Below the pieces are notes generated by a model that did no database searches, had not been told where the DNA came from, and was given only the letters and a program-made list of their open reading frames with translations. Below are positions 42,925 to 54,900 of a DNA stretch of 64,000 nt, piece after piece. Each line of letters opens with the position of its first letter. Within the stretch, counting starts at the first letter, position 1. Both the position numbers and the translations under genes were made by a program. This DNA is from Aquila chrysaetos chrysaetos (taxonomy: Eukaryota > Chordata > Aves > Accipitriformes > Accipitridae). The stretch covers positions 13,711,276 through 13,775,275 of the forward strand of contig NC_044008.1 in assembly GCF_900496995.4 (NCBI RefSeq), given 5' to 3'.

Positions 42925-45900
42925 TGACTAATAGGGAATTGGGAGAGTCAGAGAGTACACTCGCAAATGTAACTTTTGGCACGCTGCCATTTTTATGGTA
43001 GTTTATTAGCCTGTGGCCATGATTTCAAAAACCCAAATAACAGCCATGTTATTTCTCTGTCTGTGGAAAAGGAAAGCTTTACTGTAAAGACATGTTTTGT
43101 TTTGAGCCTTTCCGAGTGCCAAACCTAACACCTAAGGAAAAAAAATCAACCCTGGCCTTGTTTTACATTAATTACTTTGGGTTTTTTTCTGTCTTTCACT
43201 TGGCTCTGCTCTGCTCTAGTTGGAGCTTTTTCACTAAAGAGGTGGGGATGAGAGGATTTTTTGCTCTTCCCCAAACAATACTACTGGCAGTTAAAAGCAA
43301 ATAGCTATAATTATATAAAAGTAACTGTATTGAAAATGGTATTTCTTTCCTGTGTGGTTCTCCCTACCTATATAAGAAACTTTTGAGCCAGATATCAAGT
43401 TTATCTTTTTGTATATTGGAGTAGAATTGACCTGGCTTTTCCTTATTTCTTTTTAGCCTTTGCCCTGTTTGTTGTGGAAAGGCTGTTAAGTACATGTGCA
43501 AAAAGAGGATTCTACCAAGTTTTTAAGCATCTACCCGAGAAAGAGCTAATCCTCTATTTTGATGAAAGGTACTATTTATGGTGCAACTTTCTTTCAAAAA
43601 GAAAGTACACTCACCTAATGCTGTTGGTATGTTGATATTACCATTACTACTAAATGTCTGTAATTTCTGAAGACTAACATTATTTGCGTATCAATATTTC
43701 CAGCCACTTTTTTAATTTGCAAGTGAGTCATCTTACCTCTTGCCCACATACTATTTCATTTTGTATAGGCCAGCAAGCAGAGCATGCAATGCCCTCCTTA
43801 CCCTTTTAGCTAGCAGCAGTGTGTCCTGCTTCCCGTTCTCTGCTGTGGCACGGATTCTGTCTGTCAGCCGGGAAATGTGCTCGTAGAGAAGATCCGTCTC
43901 CAGCAATTTCTCCTCCTTTTGCACCAGCTCCACCTCTAGCTGCAGCGAGAAGGAGTATATAGGGTGTAGATAAATGACAAGGGAAAGTGTAGCGCAGGGT
44001 CTTCCTGTGATTGCTTTGAGAGCTGCTGAAATAATACAGGTGAACAGCCATAAATAATCACTTTGCCACCAGTTTTCTCAAAATTTTCATGTTATCTGCC
44101 AAGTATCAGGCCAAAACTGGTTTGGTCGGTTACTGTCAGTCATACAGTTCTTCCATATCAGACCGGGCCCTCTTGGGGGACCAGGGCTTACACCAGCATT
44201 GTTACTGCCTTGCTGTGACTTTCTTGAAAGCAATGGGTTTTTTCTAGTGGTTTTTCATTTTTAATCTGGTTCCTTGAGTCATGCCATAATGAGAAGGTTT
44301 CAGCTCTTGCTTTAAATACCTTTTCCCTCCTGCTGCTAAAAAAAAACCCAAACCCCCAAAAAAGGGCTCCAAAGACTAAGAAAGAAAGTACTGTGCAACT
44401 AAAAGTACTTTAAAATCACAAGGAGATTGAAAGAGAATGTTTAAACTTATCTCATGACTCCAAGAAACCTAGTTTTTTAATGTGCAGGTTGGTAATAGCA
44501 GGCTGTGTTGTAGCCTGCTTGGCTATGCAGAGCTCCCTCCTGTCAAGGAATATGGGACAGTAAAGCAAAAAGCTCAAGTAATTCAAGCAGAAGTGTTCAT
44601 GGTAAATCCTTACAAACTGGATTTCAAGAGGAGGACTTTGGCGTGTACTGCTCCGAGCCTGTTACTCTAATACCTTCACAGCCCTGTGTGAATCTACCCC
44701 GAACACTATATACAGTGGGGGGAGTTTTGTGCCCCTATAAATGGGACAGACAAAAATATTTAAGAAAATACCACTGTTGTTCATTCCATTCCTTTACCTT
44801 CCCCCCATACACCATACAGGAGGTGCCCTGAAACTGGCTTTTGTGTTGGACGTAATGCTTCGTTTCGAAGCCTCTCCTGGCAGTCGCTGGCAATGCTGCA
44901 GTCAGGTGTGCAGCTGCGCGGCTGGCCTGGCTGCCACTTCCATGAAGGTCTGTTCTGTGGCACCCTGCTCGGCGTGGAAACAAAGCAGTACAACCAAAGC
45001 CTGAGAAGGATGTTTGTTTGATCCCATGTCACATATGCAGACTTTGTTAAGAGGGTAGTGGGACTGCCTCCCGCTCACAGCCCGTGCATAGTGGTGGAAC
45101 AGCTAATAGCCAATTGCAGAAGAATGACAACTTTCTTTGTTAGCAGTTCATTATTCTGCATTTCTTTGCTGCCTTTTCTGTGCCTTCCTCTAGTGAATTG
45201 GGAGGCTCTGCACTGAAGTGGCAGTGATGCAAATGGACCAGCTAGCAGAGGATGCTGCAGAGCCAGGTACACCACACAGAGCTCTCCCTCTCCAGCCTCT
45301 GCTGGAAGACATCAAAATGTCCCACATCCAGTTGTCCTGGAAAGCAGATGCTGGGCTAGAATTCCCATGAGCCAATCATAATCGTTTTAATTCCTCTTAC
45401 AGAAAGTTTATTTTTAAAATAAAAGATACCATTTGCTTTTTCTAAAAGTGGTCAATCACAGCAGGATAGCTTGTGGCATGAGAAGTGACGTTACCTGCTC
45501 AATCTTTTTTAGCAGCTCAGGTGGAGATGGGTCCTTCCCTCCCAAGTCTCGCTTTCTACTCTCATTTGCAGGATCAGCAAAGATTTCCTCCATCTGTTTA
45601 AGCCTGTCCTTGCACTGGGAATACTAGCAAACACAAAGCCACAGCAGTTATTTTTTTCAGACAAGAAGCCAAAAGCCCCGCTATTCCTACATGACCAGAG
45701 ATGGAAGGTCGTGGTGTGTCTGATTTACACCAGGAGAACTGCACTAAAGCAGCCGGGGTGGCTGCACTGCCGACACCTGGGCTCAGAAGCAAGTCTCTGG
45801 CCTTGCTGGGTGAGCGTTTGGGATGTGTAGGCCTAAGCTAAATGATACTGGTCGAACACTGGAAAAACATATCCCTATGAAACCAGAGGTGGGTGTACAT

Positions 45901-48900
45901 CATTCTCCTGTCCTGTTGCTAACAGACTGGAATTTGCAAACCGGTAGACTGTGTCATGGAAGGTCATCCCTATAATGCACAAATATAAATTGGCTTCATC
46001 TTATTAATGGCTTAAGTGTCTTGAACACTTGTTCTCTTGACTCCTTCTCCACATGCAACACAACCTGAAATTGTGTAAAAATAATGCAGCTGCATGGAAG
46101 AGGCTGCTTCCCTGAGCCACCAGGTATCACGACAAGAGCCCTGGACTAGAAGATGATTTTTACCTTCTGAACATGTTTGGGAAGTTAGAAAAAGGCTGCC
46201 CTGGGGGCTGATAGCTTCTTCAGCTTCTGCTGGTAGGCTGGATGAAAAGCCACAGATGGTTTGTACCAAACTTGGGCCATAGCGGGGCGGGCTCAGGACC
46301 ACCCTCCACAGCCACTGTCAGCAGTGGGGGACAGAGCGGAGCTGCTGGGGCTGGGCAGCGAGCTGAGACCTGCCACAGCTACGGCTCCGTCCTGAGGAGG
46401 GGGAGAGGAGCACTGGGGAAGGGTGGGGGCCCCCACCGGTGTCTGCTTCCTTCCCCGTGCCCCAGGTCTCTGCAGCCCGGCGCTGCTGGCACCTTCTGTG
46501 GTGGAGGCGGCTGCGCAGCGGCAGCTGCGAGCGCCTGGGGCTCCTGTGGGACTCGCAATTTGGGCACGTCGCTGCAGGCTCTCCCGGGGTTAACAGGCAA
46601 GATCTCCTTGTGCTGCGGTGGCGGGGGGTTAATACAAAGGATTGAGCCATTTTTAATTTTTTTTAAGGAGGCAATGGTGTGACAGTTGCAGGATGGAAGC
46701 AAACGCTGCTGTCTACCAGAAATTGAGTCCCACCTGCTGCTTTGTCCTCAGGCTTCTTTTTTTATCCTCAGGAATACACCAAACGCTTGAGGTGGGAGGT
46801 CTTCCTTTATTCCCTACAATCTTCTCCCACAGGATCCATGTAGGGATGTAGAAAGGATGCAAGTGCCTGACGATTTGGTTGCAGGTTAAATCTGAAAGTC
46901 CCACTTCCACACTGGTTAGCACTAAAGGTTTCATCCCTACAGGCATCCAAGTTTTCTACATTAAAGTTCTCAGGCATGTGTCCTGAAATGACTCGGTGGT
47001 GACACTGAGCAATGTGGTATTCCCAGGACCCAGAGAGGCAGGTGTTCCCTGACCTTTCTGATCTGAGACCTTCCCATGGAATAACACTTCCCAGAATACA
47101 CCAGATGGATATCCATGCTTCGCGCAAATACTCGCTGAAGGAGTGGCTGGGACCTTTTCTTCATGTTTGGACTTGCAAGACTGACAGTGGTGGGGTTTTG
47201 TGCTTTGACGTGCACCTGGCCATCTGTCAGCGCATTGTCACTCCAACCCTGATCTGTTAGCACTGACACAACGTAGCCCAAGGAAGTTGCTATAAATGCT
47301 AACCGCCAACTGCAAGTGATGATCTTATGAAGGAAATAAGTGGTCACTGGCTCTCAAAGTTACAAACGGTCACCAAAAATATAAAGTAAATGTTTAGATG
47401 TTGCTACCGGGTTGGGGCTTGTTCACTGGGAGTTAACAAGTCATGTTTAACTGGAAAAGGGAAAATTGACAGATCTTCTTGCATGGTAATGGAATGTTAC
47501 CAGAACACTTGTCTTAAATACTTCTTGTTCTGGTAAAAAAGCATCACACAGCTTCTTCTTTTACACTTTGTCTAAGAGCAGGCAAAGTAAAAACCTTAAA
47601 TGACTGTAATGAAGAATTTCCTTGGCAAACCATGATTCAGTGCATAACTAGGTACTGAAAGATTTATTTTAGTTATAAACAACTAAAACTCATGCTCAAA
47701 AATACACAGAGTGGAAGAATGTAAAAGCAGGACCAGCACAAACAACAGGATGCAGCTATACTTCCAGTGATGTTTCCTATCTGGGTTCAAATTTCTCAAC
47801 AACTAACCCAGGTGAAAATACCTTGTTGGAGGCAGTGGTACCTTAATGAGATTAGGGACAGCTCTCCAAGTAAAATTTTGCAGGATTGAGTAGTTAATTT
47901 AGAGAAGAAGGACTAGTGCAGCAGAAACACTCTCTGAACCAGATAAAAAGTCCATAAAAAGTTTCATGTTAAATTTAAATACAAGGCTTACTTTTAAATG
48001 CAATATGAATTGGGAGTGATTAGATGCAGGCTAATCCAAAAGTATAGCAAAGAAAGCACATTTAGAGATAACCATGCTATTCTGTGCCTGCTTAAGTGAT
48101 GTGACTGTAGGCATCTTTATTTTCTCCTGATTCGTAGTGTTTTCCTTGGACAAGACTTTAACTGAGTTCTAAGAGATTCTAAGTCTTAAAACAAAAAAAT
48201 CCTTTCCTGGAGTGGATTTAATACAGGGGATAGGAAAAGGCTCTACAAGAGAGGCTTTTCTATGTTTGATTGTAATCAGTCAGAAGGAATTGTTGAAGGA
48301 TGAACAGACAGGAAGGAACACAAGCCTAGATAAAGGGACTGGTCTGAAAAAGTGGAGATCTGATGTTATTTTGGAAATCTCAGAGAAGGTAGGTGAGGTA
48401 CGTAGAGCAGTAGAAAAGGGCAAATATCCTACCTATTTTTAAAAATGGAGGGGAAAGGAGCTATGGAACGATAGATAACTTATCTTCACTTTCTGAAGAA
48501 TAAATCTGGAATAAATCATTAAGCTTTCTTTGTAGGTAGCTAGAAGAGAAGAAGGGTAGGAATAACAGCCAACACAGGTGTGTTGAGTAATGCCAAATGA
48601 GACCAATTTCCTACTATGATAATTTAACAGGTGTGTGGATGACAAATAGTAGGTATCATACATCCTGATTTTTACATAGCTTCAATATTGTTTCATATGA
48701 CATTCACATAAACAAGCTAAGGAAATCCATTCTGGATGAAAATATAAGGTAAGTACTACATCAGTAGAGTAAGGTTCAGCTCAGACTGCACATACTTTTT
48801 GGAGGAGAAGATTCAAATTCAAAATTACCTTGGTCTGAACAAAAGAGATAATATTAAATAACAAATGCAAGGTGCTACATGTAGGCAGGAGAAATTACCT

Positions 48901-51900
48901 GTACAAATACAGAATCAAGGTCAACTGTTTATGTACTCTTTCTTCAAAAAAGGGTCTGGTTGTTACATACATTTACATGAAGATGAATCAATATGTCATG
49001 TTGCAAGAAAGGCTACTGTCGTATCTGGACACATAAGCAAGAATGTAACCTGCAAGATGCCTGAATGAATCCTTTCAGTCTCAGCTACTGATATTAGGCA
49101 CTGTACCTCAAGGAAAATAAAGACCAAGTTGCCAAAAATAAAAGAAACGCAAAAAAAGAATGATGTAAGAAAAATCTGTAAGGGCTGATTGAAAGAAACA
49201 GAATTGTGTAGCCTAGCAAAAGGATGGGAGAGGAACATGATTAACTTTCTCCCAGTAACACGACATGTTGCAGGGAGGAAGACAATGATCCATTTGTCAT
49301 GTCCCTGGTGGACAGAATACAAATCAATATTCTTACACTGCAGCAACAAAGATCCAGGCTAAAGGTTAAGAAAATCTTTCCACTGTTAAGGAAGGACGGG
49401 GATAGCTTGCCAGAGAAACGGGGGTTTCCCAGTGGTGGTTTGAAAGCACGGCTTAGCCCTCTCAGGAATGACAGGCAATCCAATGCAGGAGTAGGAGCAG
49501 GATTGCCTAGATAAACTCTTTACCTCTCTACTAGCCCTGTTTTTCTATGACTGTGATGATGTAGTCTGGAGGTTTTAATGGGGTTGTATTAAAACCTGGA
49601 CAAATGTTGATGCCAAATGCCTCAAACAAACTGACGGTCCCTGTCCGTTAGCTGAACTCCGAGGCATGAAAGTCCTATCTACAGCATCTTGACAGCTCAG
49701 CAGGTCTACATACTGGACTAATTAATTATTAATGCTAAGTATTTCTCATTGATGCATGAAGGCAGATTAGTTTTCATGGGTCATTTCAGTCAGTGGGAAC
49801 AGTCCCTTGATGTGCAGTCCCAATTAAAAGTTACATAATTTTATGCCCAGAGAAAACCACCTTAGAATCTCACCAGGTATTTTTTGTGTCAGACAAAGGA
49901 AGTACCTGTAAATATTTCTATTTTTAATGCTTTACATTGATAGTAACAAAAATACCTAGTCCATGTTACAAGTACTTGCTTAGAAGAGGTCTGGTATTGC
50001 TTAAGACAACAGTATTTTTTATTAGCTAAAACCTATTCACCAATGTTTCTCTCTTCTGTGGAAATATGCAGCTTCTGATGAAAAGCATACGAGTGGAACA
50101 TACATCAGTTTGATTAAGCAGCTCATGTGGAACATAGGAGACCCAGGTGGAATTTTTGTTCTTGCTGAATTGGCACACAGCCCTGACCTGTGCTTTTCCC
50201 CTTCCCAATGAGTACCACAGCCACCTAGGCAGGGGGGCAGTTTCTGCAGCCAATTGAATACAATGTTCTTATTCATCTGTCTACTCCAAGAGGTGTATCT
50301 CTAACAGAAATAGATATCCCATCTCAGAACAGCTAATTTAGTGCTGATTGAAGCATCTGCTGAGAATACGTGGGACTTCCTAGATTCAAACAGTGCCTCT
50401 AAAAGAGTCAAAATATTTCAGTCAAATGCAAAAAACAAATACTGAAATATTTTCTATTTTGTAAGACTGAATCTTGTTTTCCTTTCAGATCTCTCTCTAT
50501 ATTTGAAGTATTACCAATGATGTATATCTCTTGTTGGAAAATCATTCAGCATACAATACTAGAAAGTTCAATTCACCCGTGAAGTGATAAAAAGAAAAAA
50601 AATTCTAGGGTAATGGGAAAATTGGGATATGCAGGAGAGGAGAAAAATAGAACAGATAAGAATAATGACAAAGTCTGAAAAATACCCGCTACTTAAGGAG
50701 AAGAAAACTGAGAAGAAAATTTAAGAGGTACAGGTACAGGATTCAGCCTGCCTAATTCAGACGGTCTAAACTGTATTTCAATTGAAGATGGCTTTTGAAG
50801 CATCCTTCTTATATGATTCAAAGTTTCCCATACCATCAATGGGGAGAGATAGGTGCCTTGAGAATAAAGACCTCTAGCAGGAATATCATGCTCCCTAAGT
50901 AAGGTTATCAGGACCTCCCTCTGGAGGCAGACACCCAATTTTTTCCATTAATAAAGACACCTTGTTCACTTATCTGCATAATTTGTTCTGTGGGCTCCTA
51001 GCGCGAAGTTAAGGTTAGGCACACCGGCTCCTACACAAGGTCACAACAGAATGGAGAAATAAAAACGAAGAGGAGAACTCAGAAATGAGATTTACAGTCT
51101 GCATTATAGGAGCTCCAAGGGCCTCTGATAGAAATCAGGGTTTCATAGTCCTGTGGTGCACTGATCCTTTCTCTGAATGTTTATAATTATCTAAATTGAA
51201 AGATAGACAAATGGTAGTCCAAAAGGAGCTCCTGTTACCACCTCTTCAGATTTCAGCTTGGCTTCAGAGGTTCGTTTAACACACAAGACAAGTGATGTAG
51301 AGCTGTATTCACCATATCAAGTTAAAGCCTTGTGCAAATGATCATTATCGTAAGATCCTTTGCACATCATAACTGAACAGATGCTGAGTTGGATTTCAAC
51401 ATGGGCTCAAATCTGTAATCGGTACAGGAAGTAGCAATCTGAATTTGGCAACCAACACCAGAATTCAGATTTGAGCTTATGGCTTATATTTAAATCGTGG
51501 AGATAAAGCCAAACAATTTGAAACTGTTTCTCACTAGACTTAATGGCTATTGGCAGTGGGAGGAAGAGTATTAATGCCAGAATGGTTGAGCATAAGGAGA
51601 CGGCTGGGTTAATGGCCGGTTTGAACCACATAGTGTTCAGTAACCACAGTATCTACTTACATTTAAAATGGCTGATAACTGGTAATTTGCCATTGTTCAC
51701 TGGAAAATCTCTGACTTGGGAACAATTATTAAGACCACTCCATGTGTAATATCACACGACTCTGTATTTTCCTACTTTTTAATTTTATGTCATTATTGCA
51801 AAAAGACTTAAAGCACCTGTAACAATAGCCTCCCTTTAACAGTGATTTTTAGGCTTCACATGAACCATCATAAGAAAGGAGAAAGTTTTAGGAATGCAGA

Positions 51901-54900
51901 ACAGAAAAAGCAAAGTTTCATGATTGACTCTGTCAGTTCACAAAAATCATCTGTATTCTGTTACTTTATTTGACTCAGTGACTCTCAGTCTCACTCTAAA
52001 TCTTACCTGAAAACATATCTTTTTTTTTTTCTTTAGTCTATCATCTTTTTTTTCATACTGCCTCTATTCATCGTTTAAATCTATAATGGCACTGTAAAGT
52101 TCTTTGGGGTATGATTTGCATAAGGTATTGTACAACATTTTATTCTTTTAGCAGAGCATACAATTTCTTTAACAGGCCAGAAGTAACAGAATAGTGCAAG
52201 CACTATTTCACAGTGAGTCACAGCTCCCATTGATGCAATTATGAAAGGCAATGGTACACCCTAATTTATGATTTTGTGCAGGCACTACAGAATATGTATG
52301 GAAAAAATTACCATCTGGAGATAAGGTCAAAAGTAAATGAGCCATTTCAGAAAGCAAGGAAAGAATGTCCCAAACACTGCAGTTTGTTAGTTGTTTAATG
52401 TCATTTTGTAACTAGAACTAAAAGTTACACTGTTTTTGTGTAGAAGAAAATATATGTGGATTATATCACTGTAGGCAGCAGAGTTTCCAGAGTAGGCTCA
52501 GGGTCAAGTGTGAATTGAGTTATTATTTTAGAATTTTGAAGAGCTAAGTATATCTCCCACCCCTCCACCTACCCCCATCAACAGTTTTAAAAAATTTTAT
52601 CTATATTCCCATTTTTTCCCCATGACTCCCATTCTCCAGCTTAGTCATACTGACATTTCAGGCTATGGGTAAGGTTAGCTGAGATTCCATAGCCAGGAAG
52701 CGTTTGGCATGTGCATAACAAAGTGCATCAGCCAGTTACACCTAAGCATAGAAACTTATGTATCTGAAGTTAAAAACATGCAACAGTGTTTTGCTAGACA
52801 GGTGTATTACTGAAGTTTCTGTTTTAATAAACCTTGTACATCCAGCCTTTTTTTTCTATGAAATTATGTAAAGTTTTAAAATACACAATAATACAAACAA
52901 ACAAACAAAAAGGCTTTCTTTCCCACCAACCTGTATCTGAAGTACCACCAGATGTGCGTCCAGGGCATTTTTCACTGGGAGAGCTTTGAACCACAATTTA
53001 ATCTGTCTCTTTTTCTCAGCTACCTTCAGCTTCAGAAATCTGATCTTTTCATCCATAACCTGCATCTCAATATCTCCATTTCTACACAACATCTCTTGCA
53101 TGTTTATTTTTTCATATAAAATGCATAGTTCTTCTTCTCGATCTCTGAGCAGAAGACCACTGCAATAAGCCCAAAATGAAAAGGTAAAATTAAAAAAAAT
53201 TTGACTCATATTCAGCGTATTCCATTCAAGAACATAACTGGTGACTTTGGAAGACAGTAATAATCTGGGGAAATGTACAAAGCTTTCACAAATATTATTT
53301 TAATATCATGACAATATTTTAAATAGGTAACAAAATAATTACAATGTGAAAATCAGAGAACAATTGCGAGGGTTACTCCAGTGTCTCATATAATTTTATT
53401 AAAAGCTCTTCTGGCCTTCCACAGCATTCATTTAAAAATGGACTAGCAAGATCAGGGAGCTTTACATCTTCTGCATTTTTATACCTTACCTGTGCACAAA
53501 GCACAAACAGAGCAGGAGGCTACAAGTTCTCAAGGCATTCAGAAGCCAAGCCACTATATTTTTTTGATAATGGTTCTGGAGAATGAACATCATCACCAAT
53601 GGAGAAACATCTGTATAATGCAAAGCAGCCCTGACACTGCAGTGAGGCAGACGGTTTAGTGAAACATTGTAGTGAGGCATTCTTTTAGTATTCCTAACTA
53701 GGAGTGCTCATAAGCTGAAAAATATTGTTGCTTCATGAATGTCAAAATTAAACACTACATTACATCAAATTTACATGTATACCTGTCATTTTGTTCCTGA
53801 ATAGCCCTTTCATATTTTTTGCGCAGCTGCACAATTTCCTCTTCGATGCGAGTGACTGTATTGGTAAGTCTCTCGAGATCCAGACACCGTTGCTTTTTCT
53901 TTTCTTTCATCTCATGCATGATTTGTACAATTTTGCAATAATCACTTTTGAGACTGTCTGTAATTGCTACATTATTTGTATTCTTCAGATGTTGTTTCTG
54001 CAATTTTCTTTAACATAACAGAAAAGTAGGAAAGTTTTTAGTCCCTTCAATTTGAAAGCAATTTCAGCAATTAAAAGCAGAGCTTAAACTAATTCCTCAA
54101 ATACACAAAGGATCTTCTATGTCACTGCTTCACAGAAGCATTACAAGAAGTAGAAAGACTTCTTGAGAACAGCTTCTCTCTGCAAGCTCTTTCCAGCTTG
54201 AAGAGAACTGGATTATGGCCCAAGAAAATGCTATAAAAGGAGCACTGCACTACAGCTCTTTTCATCTCCACTGGGTAGCCAAAGGGGACAAAGAAAGAAA
54301 GTTCAAGAGCAGAAGTTTAAACTGTGATACAAAGTCCTAATGTGTAGAAGTCCTGCCCTTCTATTTAAAGAGTGATATTTAAATAATTTCGTATTTGTGA
54401 TTCAAAGGTCTCCAAGTTTATTTTTTATGAAACAATGTATCACAACATTCACACAAGAAAGAAAATTATCAATTTCCTGTTTGACAGATGAGAAAAAAAA
54501 AATCACAGTGAAAGGTTAGTGACAAGATCTCATTATAGACCCATAAAAATGAAGAACAGGACTCATTATTTCCAGTGACCTTGCAGGCCACTACATGATG
54601 GTCCCTCACTTAAAATACAGATTCTTGTTGCCACATGGATCATTCACTTGCTCACGACATGGAACTTAGAGTTACTGCCTTTGATTGTGGTAAGTATCAC
54701 TTCTTGACCAGGCATCACTACTTTATCTACACTGGGGAGATATTCACGTCAATATACAAAACAGGTAGTGAAAGGAGAAGCATGGTCTCCTGTTAAAATA
54801 CAGAACTGTGGATGAAATATCCTGCCTCCCCTCATGGGCTCCATCATTACATTGCTGAATTACTCTACACAGAGCAGTGAGCTTCTTTCTGGTTCATTTT

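Larger units (their letters stand above)
45624..52930 (-). other. CCDC146 intron, 7.3 kb
   Basis: The largest intron in the window. It holds a CpG-rich patch (46280-46630), a broken CR1 LINE (about 48200-49562) and a possible L2/MIR-like tail (52090-52133). A possible CR1-like tail lies near 52830-52870. No further CCDC146 exon is needed by frame or by alignment. Confidence 0.65.

Noticed and set aside
46242..46682. Longest open frame in the window, 146 codons (+)
   Set aside because: It sits in the CpG-rich patch and is Gly/Ala/Ser-rich; the two opposite-strand frames are as long, as expected from GC-rich DNA with few stop codons. No family recognised.
52830..52870. CR1-like tail (catccagcc then tttctatgaaattatg)
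   Set aside because: Too short and AT-rich to separate from chance; mentioned only in the intron entry.
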